Assembly: GCF_000757725.1 (NCBI RefSeq)
Contig: NZ_JJMU01000024.1
Span: 62,001-126,000, forward strand
Direction: 5' to 3'
Length of the DNA stretch: 64,000 nucleotides
Origin: Sphingobacterium deserti
GTDB taxonomy: Bacteria; Bacteroidota; Bacteroidia; Sphingobacteriales; Sphingobacteriaceae
A program made the translations under genes and the position numbers. This document shows positions 54,409 to 63,047 of this stretch, one piece after another (position 1 is the first letter of the stretch; each line of letters starts with the position of its first letter). The notes below the pieces were generated by a model, which made no database searches, was not told where the DNA came from, and worked only from the letters and a program-made list of their open reading frames with translations.

Positions 54409-55473
54409 ATGTTTGACAATAAGCAAAGAACAGATATAAATGAATTGGGTGAATTTGGACTTATTGATTACCTGACAAAAGCTGTTGAAATAAAAGAGCT
54501 CTCTACGGTAAAAGGTATTGGTGATGATGCAGCCGTTTTAGATTTTAGTAGCAAGAAAACGCTCATATCTACGGATCTATTACTGGAAGGAATACATTTC
54601 GACTTGCGTTATGTTCCTTTGAAGCATCTTGGCTACAAAGCTGTCCAAGTCAATTTAAGTGATATTTATGCCATGAATGGCATTGCTTCTCAAATCACGT
54701 TTTCGATCGGACTATCCTCGAAATTTCCGGTGGAAGCGGTAGAAGAAATCTATCAAGGAGTATTGATAGCCTGTGAGAAATTTAATGTGGATTTGGTGGG
54801 TGGCGATACATCCGCTTCCGCACAAGGATTGGTGATTTCTGTAACCAGTATTGGCTATGCAGATGCTGACAAAGTGGTGTATCGTTCAGGTGCGAAAGAG
54901 GGCGACCTACTTTGCGTGAGCGGTGATCTTGGTGGAGCCTATGTAGGCTTGCAATTGCTTGAGCGCGAGAAAAATATCTTTATAGAAAATCCAAATATCC
55001 AACCCGATTTGGAAGGTAAAGATTACATCGTAGAGCGTCAATTAAAACCTGAATCCCGTAAGGATATCGTTGAATTATTTGAGACTTATGGCATACAGCC
55101 ACATGCCATGATAGATGTATCCGACGGTCTAGCATCTGAAATCCTCCATATTTGTAAGGCTTCAAAGGTTGGGTGTAAGCTGTATGAAGATAAAATTCCT
55201 ATTGACCCGATGACCTATGAAACTGCACGGGAATTTGGTTTAGATCCTACGGTTTGTGCATTAAACGGTGGTGAGGACTACGAACTTTTATTTACCGTTC
55301 CACAAGATCAGTATGACAAGGTTAAAAATCAGCTTGATATTTCAATAATAGGTTATATAACTGAAGAAGCTGCAGGATGCGAAATGATTTCAAAATCCGG
55401 CCATGTTCATCCTATACAAGCCCAAGGCTGGAATGCGTTTAAGCAATCTTCTAACGACGGTAGTACAGCATAA
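54409..55473 (+). CDS. thiL: Thiamine-monophosphate kinase
   Basis: A 354-residue AIR-synthase-fold kinase: GEFGLIDYL, VKGIGDDAAVLDF, STDLLLEGIHFDL, AVQVNLSDIYAMNG and VDLVGGDTSAS, then DVSDGLASEI and ALNGGEDYELLFTV. It phosphorylates thiamine monophosphate to the active cofactor. Preceded immediately by a repeat array and followed by a strong terminator. Confidence 0.95.
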   Translation: MFDNKQRTDINELGEFGLIDYLTKAVEIKELSTVKGIGDDAAVLDFSSKKTLISTDLLLEGIHFDLRYVPLKHLGYKAVQVNLSDIYAMNGIASQITFSIGLSSKFPVEAVEEIYQGVLIACEKFNVDLVGGDTSASAQGLVISVTSIGYADADKVVYRSGAKEGDLLCVSGDLGGAYVGLQLLEREKNIFIENPNIQPDLEGKDYIVERQLKPESRKDIVELFETYGIQPHAMIDVSDGLASEILHICKASKVGCKLYEDKIPIDPMTYETAREFGLDPTVCALNGGEDYELLFTVPQDQYDKVKNQLDISIIGYITEEAAGCEMISKSGHVHPIQAQGWNAFKQSSNDGSTA

Positions 55474-55498
55474 TATTTACTAAGCGGTAAGGATATAC

Positions 55499-55542
55499 AA
55501 ATAAGGCGAGCCATGAATTATTCATAGCTCGCCTTATTTTTT
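55499..55542 (+). terminator. Terminator of thiL
   Basis: A 13-bp perfect stem (AAATAAGGCGAGC / GCTCGCCTTATTT), further pairs inside the loop (ATGAAT / ATTCAT), then a T-run. Confidence 0.88.
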
Positions 55543-55620
55543 ATACGGCTAAATGCTCGAATAGCAATTTATTTCCCTGTATTTTTTAGTAGATTAGTCA
55601 TGTAAACCTTTGTACATTAT

Positions 55621-57537
55621 ATGAAAAATCCGCTTTGGGTGCCTACAGAATCTTATAAGAAAGACGCTGTATTAGCTAATTATCAAATGTATTTGGAAGA
55701 TACATTAGGCTATTACTTTGATTCATACAAAGACTTATACATATGGTCTGTTGAAAATATAGAAGAATTTTGGGAAAGTATATTACGCTACTTTTCTATT
55801 CAATACACAGGCACATACAGGAATATTCTATCTCGAGATGAATCCGCGGTTGATTTTATACATGCTAAATGGTTTGAAGGTATTAGCCTGAGTTATGCAG
55901 AACATATTTTTGCCGGTAAAAAGGCTGACGAAATTGCTATCTATTACAAAGATGAAACAAATAATTACAGTGTTGTAACGTGGAGTGAGCTGGAAAAAAT
56001 GGTTTCCGTCATTCAACAATTCCTTCGAAGCAGGGGTGTACAAGCAGGAGATCGTGTTGTTGCTGTATTAAATAATACGACTGAGGCTGTCGCTCTATTT
56101 CTAGCCGTTAATTCGTTGGGTGCAATATGGTCTTGTTGCTCACCAGATTTTGGTGATAAAAGTATTGTGGAACGATTTGCTCTTATCGAGCCGAAGTTAC
56201 TTTTTGTGGAGTTAACTTACCAATATAATGGAAAGACTTTTAAAAAAACAGATACCTTGGAAGCTATCCGCGAGCAAGTTCCTAGTTTGGAAGCGTGTAT
56301 AAATATCGATGGAGATGATTGGAAAAAAATTTTCAATGATTTCTATGCATTGCCGTTGGTTTTTGAACGTGTTCCCTTCTATCATCCTATATGGATCTTG
56401 TATTCATCCGGCACGACAGGAAAGCCGAAAGCTATTGTGCATGGCACGGGTGGAAATCTGCTCGAACATTTAAAAGCGCTGGCCCTCCATCAAAATGTTC
56501 AGACGGGGGAGAAGTTTTTATGGTATACAACCACCGGATGGATGATGTGGAACTATGCATTATCGAGTCTGCTTTGCGGTGCAAGTCTTTGCCTGTACAA
56601 TGGTGCAGTACAATATAACAATCATCAAGATTTTTGGGATTACGTTCGTAAGATAGGGGTAGATCATTTGGGTGCTGGCGCCGCCTATTATTCATCGATC
56701 CATGAGCTCGAAATCAAAGGGTACCAACCCAAGGTAATTGGTTCGACAGGATCTCCGCTTCCTGTGGCGACGTTTGAAAATCTGCAAGAGAAATTCCCGA
56801 ATGCACAGATCATATCGTTAAGCGGTGGGACAGATGTTTGCAGCGCTTTTCTATCGGGTTGCCCGCTGTTGCCTGTATATGCCGGTACCATACAATGCCG
56901 AACGTTAGGAGCAGCTATTGTTGCAATCAACGACAAGGGAGAGGAAGTTTATAACGAGGTAGGGGAGCTGCTTATTAATGAACCTATGCCATCCATGCCG
57001 GTATATTTTTGGAATGATCCGGGACATACAAAATACAAGGAAAGCTATTTTAGTCAACATCCAGGTAAATGGAGTCATGGCGATTGGATAAGCATTGCAG
57101 ACAATGGATCTGTAACTATGCACGGTCGTTCGGATGCAACCCTTAATAGGGGAGGCGTTCGCATTGGAACAGCAGAAATTTATAATGCGGTTCAAACAGT
57201 CGACAGCATAGCTGATAGCTTAGTGATATCAACCGAAGACCAACACAATAAGTCGCAAATGATCTTATTCTTGAAATTGCAGTTTGGTATACGTTTGGAT
57301 GATGTGGTTCCAGTTTTAAAATCGACATTAAGGCAGCAATATTCTGCACGTCATATCCCAGACCTCTTCCTTTCGGTTCCTGATATTCCCTATACTTTAA
57401 GCGGTAAAAAGCTTGAAATCCCAGTGAAAAAAATATTTTCTGGAAAGTCTTCAAAAGATGCCGTCTCTAAAGATATTATGCGTAATCCGGACAGTCTAGA
57501 GGCATATGAAAAGCTTTACATGACGTTAATCACGTAG
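55621..57537 (+). CDS. Acetoacetate--CoA ligase
   Basis: A 638-residue ANL-superfamily enzyme. AMP-binding motif YSSGTTGKPKAIVHG (from 261), GSTGSPLP, LSGGTDVCSAFLSGCP and SHGDWISI, with C-terminal catalytic loop YTLSGKKLEIPVKK carrying the adenylation Lys. The N-terminal ACAS_N-like part and GGTDVCSAFL block identify acetoacetyl-CoA synthetase rather than acetyl-CoA synthetase. It activates acetoacetate, the product of the HMG-CoA lyase encoded 4 kb downstream, so it completes leucine breakdown. Confidence 0.9.
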   Translation: MKNPLWVPTESYKKDAVLANYQMYLEDTLGYYFDSYKDLYIWSVENIEEFWESILRYFSIQYTGTYRNILSRDESAVDFIHAKWFEGISLSYAEHIFAGKKADEIAIYYKDETNNYSVVTWSELEKMVSVIQQFLRSRGVQAGDRVVAVLNNTTEAVALFLAVNSLGAIWSCCSPDFGDKSIVERFALIEPKLLFVELTYQYNGKTFKKTDTLEAIREQVPSLEACINIDGDDWKKIFNDFYALPLVFERVPFYHPIWILYSSGTTGKPKAIVHGTGGNLLEHLKALALHQNVQTGEKFLWYTTTGWMMWNYALSSLLCGASLCLYNGAVQYNNHQDFWDYVRKIGVDHLGAGAAYYSSIHELEIKGYQPKVIGSTGSPLPVATFENLQEKFPNAQIISLSGGTDVCSAFLSGCPLLPVYAGTIQCRTLGAAIVAINDKGEEVYNEVGELLINEPMPSMPVYFWNDPGHTKYKESYFSQHPGKWSHGDWISIADNGSVTMHGRSDATLNRGGVRIGTAEIYNAVQTVDSIADSLVISTEDQHNKSQMILFLKLQFGIRLDDVVPVLKSTLRQQYSARHIPDLFLSVPDIPYTLSGKKLEIPVKKIFSGKSSKDAVSKDIMRNPDSLEAYEKLYMTLIT

Positions 57538-57610
57538 ATGCGCTATACCCTAGCAAGCGATCTCGAAAGTTATGCTGGTGATTAGTTCATGAAAGGTGTC
57601 ATCTTTATCC

Positions 57611-58024
57611 GCAATGACGCCGCCCCTTCTGACAGATCTACTTATCTCATTACGCACTACACACTACCCAATACTAACAAATTGCCGCGTCGTCGTTCCT
57701 CCTTCTCGCAATGACCTTGGCTCTTTCACACTTACTATCTCAATACCCACTACGCACTACTCAATACTAACAGATTGCTTCGTCGTCGTTCCTCCTTCTC
57801 GCAATGACGTCGACTCTACTAGTATTTAATCTCATTACGCACTACACACTACCCAATACTAACAAATTGCCGCGTCGTCGTACCTCCTTCTCGCAATGAC
57901 CTTGGCTCTTTCACACTTACTATCTCAATACCCACTACGCACTAATCAATACTAACAAATGACGCCCCCTCTCCTGACAGACCTACTATCTCAATACGCA
58001 ATACTCACTACGCACTACTTTTTA
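57611..58024. repeat. Composite repeat: heptad array plus three copies of a 35-bp palindromic element
   Basis: Between the convergent ligase and carboxyltransferase genes. Heptads of the form CNCANTA (CTCATTA, CGCACTA, CACACTA, CCCAATA, CTCAATA) alternate with a 35-bp element bounded by ATTGC and GCAATGAC (57681-57715, 57774-57808, 57866-57900) with the core CGTCGTCGTTCCTCCTTCTC. A direct repeat of about 128 bp occurs twice with a period of 185 bp (57644 and 57829). The array runs up to the stop codon of the carboxyltransferase. Bases 57538-57610 hold nothing recognised. Confidence 0.85.
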
Positions 58025-59632
58025 CTATGTCTGAATCACCCCAACATTATAGCGCTCCACCGTCGCATTTTGATTCGCAGCCTCTATACCCAAGCTGATT
58101 ATGTTTCTTGTTTCACGAGGGTCAATTACACCATCTACCCATAATCTAGCTGCAGCGTAGTATGGGCTAAGTTGTTCATTATATTGTTGTTGTATATCAG
58201 ATAATATCTTGTTTTTTTCAGTTTCATCAAGAGTTACTCCTTGGCTCTTTAATGTGGCTTCCTGAATTTGTAATAATGTTTTACCAGCCGATGCACCACT
58301 CATTACAGCCATTTGAGCGGTTGGCCAGGCATAAATTAGTCGCGGATCATAAGCTTTGCCACACATCGCGTAGTTACCCGCACCGTAGCTATTTCCAACA
58401 ATAAATGTAAATTTAGGAACGACCGAATTTGCCATGGCATTAACCATTTTTGCTCCATCTTTGATAATACCCCCTTGTTCAGACCGAGAGCCCACCATGA
58501 AACCAGTTACATCCTGTAGGAAAACCAGGGGTATGCGTTGTTGGTTGCAATTCATGATAAAGCGTGCCGCTTTGTCCGCAGAATCGGAATAGATAACGCC
58601 ACCCATCTGCATTTCATTGGCGTTGCCCGGTTTTTTTGCTTTGACAATCTCGCGTTGGTTGGCTACAATACCGACAGCCCAACCGTCGACACGTGCTAGC
58701 GTACAAATGATCGTTTTTCCATAATCTGTTTTATATTCTTCTAAAGACCCTGCATCCACAATAGCTTTTATGAGCTCACGCATGTCATACGATTTTAATC
58801 GGTCTTGTGGGAGATGAGAATAGATAAAATCAGGCGCATATTCCGGTGCCACCGCTGCTACACGTGAGAAATTCGCTTTTGGCTGATCGCCAAACTTATC
58901 GACGATATTTCGGATGGCAGCCAGACATTGCTCATCGTCCGGAAACTTATTATCCGTTACGCCTGATATCTCACAGTGTGTCGTAGCGCCTCCCAAAGTT
59001 TCATTATCAATAACTTCGCCTATGGAAGATTTTACAAGATAAGATCCCGCTAGGAATACCGATCCAGTTCCCTCTACGATAAGTGCATAGTCAGACATAA
59101 TAGGTAGGTAAGCTCCTCCCGCTACACAAGAACCCATAATGGCTGAAATTTGTGGGATACCCATGGAAGATAATTTTGCATTATTTCGGAATATTCTTCC
59201 GAAATGTTCCTTATCAGGAAAAATCTCATCTTGCATGGGCAGATATACCCCTGCGGAATCAACGAGATAGATAATGGGCAATCTGTTTTCCATCGCTATT
59301 TCCTGTGCCCTTAGGTTTTTCTTGGCAGTGATGGGAAACCAGGCTCCCGCTTTTACTGTAGCGTCATTGGATACGATCACGCATAAACGTCCAGATACAT
59401 AGCCCATCACCGCCGCGACACCTGCGTTCGGGCACCCCCCATGTTCTGGATATAAATCGTCACCGGCAAATTTGCCGATCTCAACATAGGGTTTACTAGG
59501 ATCAAGCAAAGTAAAAATTCGTTCCCAAGCTGTAAGCTTGCCCTTTTCTTTATGCTTCGTTATTCGGTCGGCGCCCCCGCCTAAATGAAGTTTTTCACTT
59601 TTACGCTTCAAAAGTTGCAATAATTCCAGCAT
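58025..59632 (-). CDS. Acyl-CoA carboxylase carboxyltransferase subunit, probably methylcrotonyl-CoA carboxylase beta
   Basis: A 535-residue biotin-dependent carboxyltransferase. Blocks: GGGADRITKHKEKGKLTAWERI, YGYVSGR-like MGYVSGRLCVIVSND, LVDSAGVYLPMQDEIFPD, GGATTHCEISGVTDNKFPDDE, and FLQDVTGFMVGSRSEQGGIIKDGAKMVNA. The GVYLPMQDEIFPD block and context favour methylcrotonyl-CoA over propionyl-CoA. It is on the strand opposite to the dehydrogenase, lyase and hydratase genes. The biotin carboxylase (alpha) subunit is not in the window. Confidence 0.88.
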   Translation of the reverse strand: MLELLQLLKRKSEKLHLGGGADRITKHKEKGKLTAWERIFTLLDPSKPYVEIGKFAGDDLYPEHGGCPNAGVAAVMGYVSGRLCVIVSNDATVKAGAWFPITAKKNLRAQEIAMENRLPIIYLVDSAGVYLPMQDEIFPDKEHFGRIFRNNAKLSSMGIPQISAIMGSCVAGGAYLPIMSDYALIVEGTGSVFLAGSYLVKSSIGEVIDNETLGGATTHCEISGVTDNKFPDDEQCLAAIRNIVDKFGDQPKANFSRVAAVAPEYAPDFIYSHLPQDRLKSYDMRELIKAIVDAGSLEEYKTDYGKTIICTLARVDGWAVGIVANQREIVKAKKPGNANEMQMGGVIYSDSADKAARFIMNCNQQRIPLVFLQDVTGFMVGSRSEQGGIIKDGAKMVNAMANSVVPKFTFIVGNSYGAGNYAMCGKAYDPRLIYAWPTAQMAVMSGASAGKTLLQIQEATLKSQGVTLDETEKNKILSDIQQQYNEQLSPYYAAARLWVDGVIDPRETRNIISLGIEAANQNATVERYNVGVIQT

Positions 59633-59756
59633 ACGACAATGTATTTTAAAAACTTATTAATTTATAAAGAGTTAACAGGAATAAAATTACTAAAATTTTA
59701 AAATATGAAAACTATTTTATATTTTTCGTAAATCCAATATAAACATACAAAATATT

Positions 59757-60908
59757 ATGTTACGTATTTACGAAAATGAACAATTAACTATGGTACGGGA
59801 AAGTGCCAAACAGTTTGCACGTGAGTTTATCAAACCTTATGTAATGGATTGGGATGAACGTCAATTCTTTCCAGTAGATCTTTTTAAAAAACTTGGCGAA
59901 TATGGCTTTATGGGTGTGCTCGTTCCCGAAGAATATAACGGGGCCGGTCTGGGCTATCAAGAGTATATTACGATTTTAGATGAGATATCGCAGGTTTGCG
60001 GCTCGATAGGGCTTTCTGTAGCTGCACATAATTCGCTATGTACAAACCATATTCTTTCATTTGCCAATGAAGCACAAAAGAAAAAATATCTACCGAAGCT
60101 GGCGACAGCAGAATGGATTGGTGCTTGGGGACTAACCGAAACAGGCTCTGGATCCGATGCGGGAGGCTTATCAACCACCGGTGTGAAAGACGGGGACTAT
60201 TATGTTATCAATGGCTCGAAAACATTTATTACCCACGCTATTAGTGGCGATGTGGCCGTAGTCATGGTTCGGACTGGAGCTAAGGGTGATAAAAAAGGTG
60301 TTACGGCATTTATCATTGAAAAGGGCACGCCCGGTTTTTCGGCCGGTAAGAAGCTTGATAAACTAGGCATGCGGGCTTCGGAAACGGCGAGCCTCTTCTT
60401 CGACAATTGTCGCGTGCATAAAGATCAAGTTATTGGTGAAGAAGGGGAAGGCTTTGTACAAGCGCTGAAGTTACTGGACGGTGGTCGCATTTCCATAGCC
60501 GGTCTTTCTCTAGGTATAGCGCGTGGCGCCTATCTATCTGCACTAGGCTATGCTAACGAACGCGAACAGTTTAATCAAAAGATATACGACTTTCAAGCAG
60601 TAGGATTTAGCATAGCCGACCTAGCGACGAAAATCGAAGCATCTGAACTTCTGATCAGGCAAGCTGGGCAACTAAAAGATGAGGGGAAAAAGGTAACCAA
60701 GGAAAGTGCCATGGCCAAGCTTTATGCATCTGAAGTGGCCGTGGAAGTTTCCAATGAAAGCGTACAGATTCACGGTGGGTATGGTTTTACGAAAGATTAT
60801 CCGGCAGAGAAGTATTTTAGAGATGCTAAACTGTGTACCATTGGTGAAGGAACCAGTGCTATACAAAAGATGGTTATTTCCAGGGAGATAAAAAGAGATG
60901 TTCAATAA
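59757..60908 (+). CDS. Acyl-CoA dehydrogenase
   Basis: A 383-residue FAD enzyme: AWGLTETGSGSDAGG and INGSKTFITHA bind FAD and substrate, DGGRISIAGLSLGIARGAY, QIHGGYGFTKDYPAEKYFRDAKLCTIGEGTSAIQ at the end. The catalytic Glu is in the late GEGTS position (about 364), as in short-chain and branched 2-methylacyl enzymes; true isovaleryl-CoA dehydrogenases carry Ala there. The operon nevertheless suggests isovaleryl-CoA as substrate. The end overlaps the HMG-CoA lyase by 11 bases. Confidence 0.9.
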   Translation: MLRIYENEQLTMVRESAKQFAREFIKPYVMDWDERQFFPVDLFKKLGEYGFMGVLVPEEYNGAGLGYQEYITILDEISQVCGSIGLSVAAHNSLCTNHILSFANEAQKKKYLPKLATAEWIGAWGLTETGSGSDAGGLSTTGVKDGDYYVINGSKTFITHAISGDVAVVMVRTGAKGDKKGVTAFIIEKGTPGFSAGKKLDKLGMRASETASLFFDNCRVHKDQVIGEEGEGFVQALKLLDGGRISIAGLSLGIARGAYLSALGYANEREQFNQKIYDFQAVGFSIADLATKIEASELLIRQAGQLKDEGKKVTKESAMAKLYASEVAVEVSNESVQIHGGYGFTKDYPAEKYFRDAKLCTIGEGTSAIQKMVISREIKRDVQ

Positions 60909-61758
60909 ATCGGAAGCAATAAAGATTGTGGATTGTCCGCGAGATGCAATTCAAGGTATAAAAACCTTCATACCCACGGATAAAAAGATAGCATACTTGA
61001 ATAGTTTGCTGCAAAGCGGATGCTTTGATTTTGTTGATTTCGGGAGTTTTGTATCGGCAGCGGCAGTACCACAATTAACGGATACGTTAGCCGTTTGGGA
61101 TGGGCTTGATAAATCAACGGCAACTAAATTTATTGCCATCATCGCAAATGAAAAAGGTGCTGAAATAGGTAGTAATGTAGAAGGATTACATTATTTGGGT
61201 TATCCTTTTTCGGTATCTGATACGTTTCAACAGCGCAATACAAATCGCTCTACTGCTGCCGCCTTCGAATCTGTGTTAGCCAGTAAAGATATACTCCTGC
61301 GTAAAAACGGTCCGGAACTGATGATTTATATATCTATGGCTTTTGGCAATCCTTACGGCGATCGTTGGCACCCTGAAATCGTGCTCGATTGGATTGATAA
61401 ATTAATGGGGATAGGCATTCGTAAATTTTCCATTGCCGATACGACTTCCCAAGCGTCGGCTAAAGCCGTGAAAGATTTATTAGAAAAGATTAGTACATCC
61501 TTTCCAGATATAGCGTTGAGTATACACTTGCATAGCCGGGCAGAAACAGCTTTAGCAAAGGTAAATGCGGCCTTTGATGCCGGATGTCGTATTTTTGAAG
61601 GCGCTGTAATGGGCTATGGCGGCTGTCCTTTCGCACAAGATGATCTAGTAGGTAATATTCCTTCCGAATTATTGTTGAAGCGCTTTTCAACTGTTAGCGA
61701 AACGGAAGTAGCGGGGCTGATGGAGAATTTTCAACGATTAATCACACAAGATGTATAA
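60898..61758 (+). CDS. Hydroxymethylglutaryl-CoA lyase
   Basis: A 286-residue DRE-TIM enzyme. CPRDAIQ (13-19) has the catalytic Arg-Asp, SIHLHSR the two metal-ligand His, and MGYGGCPFAQDD the catalytic Cys loop. It splits HMG-CoA into acetoacetate and acetyl-CoA. The N-terminal motif reads DCPRDA where most have ECPRDG or similar. Overlaps both neighbours, so translation is coupled in a three-gene operon. Confidence 0.92.
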   Translation: MFNKSEAIKIVDCPRDAIQGIKTFIPTDKKIAYLNSLLQSGCFDFVDFGSFVSAAAVPQLTDTLAVWDGLDKSTATKFIAIIANEKGAEIGSNVEGLHYLGYPFSVSDTFQQRNTNRSTAAAFESVLASKDILLRKNGPELMIYISMAFGNPYGDRWHPEIVLDWIDKLMGIGIRKFSIADTTSQASAKAVKDLLEKISTSFPDIALSIHLHSRAETALAKVNAAFDAGCRIFEGAVMGYGGCPFAQDDLVGNIPSELLLKRFSTVSETEVAGLMENFQRLITQDV

Positions 61759-62458
61759 TTTCATAAAAGTGGAGAAGAGCGGTCATATTGGTATATTGAC
61801 CTTATCACGTCCCGCCAAGCGAAATGCGTTTACGCCGGGCATGATCAATGAAATTGCACATGCGCTGGCTGTCGCTAATGATGATAATGAAATTACGGTA
61901 TTGCTGCTGCAAGCCGATGGTCCTGTCTTTTGTGCAGGCATGGATTTGAAGACCTTTCAGGATCCCACGTTAGATACACCTAATCCGAATATTGAAAATA
62001 GGGATGTTTCGTTGGGTGAAGTAATGGATAATTTTAAAAAGCCGGTTGTCGCTCGGGTAGAAGGGGATGTGATAGCAGGAGCTTTTCTTTTTATATTGGG
62101 CTGTACATATGTTTTTGCTTCTCCGCAGGTTCGTTTTCGTTTGCCAGAACTCGAATTGGGGATATTTCCATTTCAAGTTATGGCGGGACTATTAAGAGTA
62201 ATGCCTGAAAAAAAGGTATTGCAATTATGCTTAAACACCGCATACTTTAATGTGGAAGAAGCTATGCATTACGGTATCGTGGATGGCTATTTAGAAACCG
62301 CTCAATTAAGCAACTTATTGGATTCTTTTCGGGATAAGCGAGAAATAGCAATTAAAAAAGGCATTGAAGCTTTGCGACAACTTCCTACAGTAGAACGTTC
62401 GGAGCAGTTTGCCTTTTTAAAAGATCGATTGGAGCAGCTACGAGATGGTAGTGAGTAA
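61751..62458 (+). CDS. Enoyl-CoA hydratase/isomerase family protein, probable methylglutaconyl-CoA hydratase
   Basis: A 235-residue crotonase-fold protein: LSRPAKRNAFTPGMINEI, VFCAGMDLKTF (oxyanion hole), VEGDVIAGAFLFILGC, FRLPELELGIFPFQVM. It is shorter than most hydratases (about 255-265). The usual AxxGGG oxyanion segment is GDVIAGAF, and the Glu of LPELELG is retained. By context it would hydrate 3-methylglutaconyl-CoA to HMG-CoA. Its last codons and stop are part of the following heptad repeat array. Confidence 0.82.
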   Translation: MYNFIKVEKSGHIGILTLSRPAKRNAFTPGMINEIAHALAVANDDNEITVLLLQADGPVFCAGMDLKTFQDPTLDTPNPNIENRDVSLGEVMDNFKKPVVARVEGDVIAGAFLFILGCTYVFASPQVRFRLPELELGIFPFQVMAGLLRVMPEKKVLQLCLNTAYFNVEEAMHYGIVDGYLETAQLSNLLDSFRDKREIAIKKGIEALRQLPTVERSEQFAFLKDRLEQLRDGSE

Positions 62459-62716
62459 TCAGTAGCGCGTAGTGCGTATTGCGTAGTGAGATATAAAGTT
62501 TAGTATTTAGATTTTAGTACTTCGTATGTAGATAAGAGTAGTGCGTAATGCGTAGTGAGATATAAAGTTTAGTATTTAGATTTTAGTGATTCGTATGTAG
62601 ATAAGCGTACTGCGTAATGAGTAGTGCGTAATGCGTAGTGAGTATTGAGGATATGGTTTAATATATAGATTTAGTACCTAGTATGTATATAAGCGTAGTG
62701 CGTGATGTGTAGTGCG
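62449..62716. repeat. Heptad-periodic array after the hydratase gene
   Basis: Consecutive 7-mers of the form TANTGNG (TAGTGAG, TAATCAG, TAGCGCG, TAGTGCG, TATTGCG, TAGTGAG) alternate with AT-rich heptads (ATATAAA, GTTTAGT, ATTTAGA, TTTTAGT). A higher unit of about 69 bp repeats (starts near 62470 and 62539), then again with a 14-base insertion. TANTGNG is the reverse complement of CNCANTA at 57.6 kb. The array begins inside the last codons of the hydratase. Confidence 0.85.
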
Positions 62717-63047
62717 AGAAATTTAGCTATTCTATATTTTATGGCTTCTTCCCCTTATTAAGCGAAATGTCGCATCGAAAGCTTTGCAATATGTAATCAT
62801 TTGCCACAGCACAAACCTCCCCTGCAAAGGTTTCAAGCGACGGGGTTTTGAATACTTTTGCCCTACAAAAGTATTTGCCTTGCCGCGGCATGCGGCGGAA
62901 GGGTGGTGCGTCGGACAATCCGTTTAGAAACTGCATTACCCTACAAAAGTATTTGCCTTGCCGCGGCATGCGGCGGAAAGGTCTGAGCGAAGGACAAACT
63001 GTTTTATAAACAGAAAACTCGAACTTGCTGCGGCATGCGGCAGACAA
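62717..63047. repeat. Palindrome-containing 40-bp repeats before scpA end
   Basis: Two identical 40-bp copies (62861-62900 and 62939-62978) start CCCTACAAAAGTATTTGCCT and continue TGCCGCGGCATGCGGCGGAA; the GCCGC-GGCAT-GCGGC part forms a hairpin. A third, shorter version (CTGCGGCATGCGGCAG) is at 63027-63042. A further perfect stem AATACTTTTG / CAAAAGTATT (62850-62874) overlaps copy 1. An apparent 102-codon frame on the minus strand is a by-product of these repeats. Confidence 0.8.

Noticed and set aside
57596-57829. Plus-strand frames in the composite repeat (also 57959-58144)
   Set aside because: They translate the repeat units themselves (repeated TTHYPILT and VVVPPSRND) and have no support as proteins.
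62739-63047. 102-codon minus-strand frame after scpA
   Set aside because: It consists of the 40-bp palindromic repeats (duplicate FRRMPRQGKYFCR) and continues into unrelated sequence; no family, no start context.
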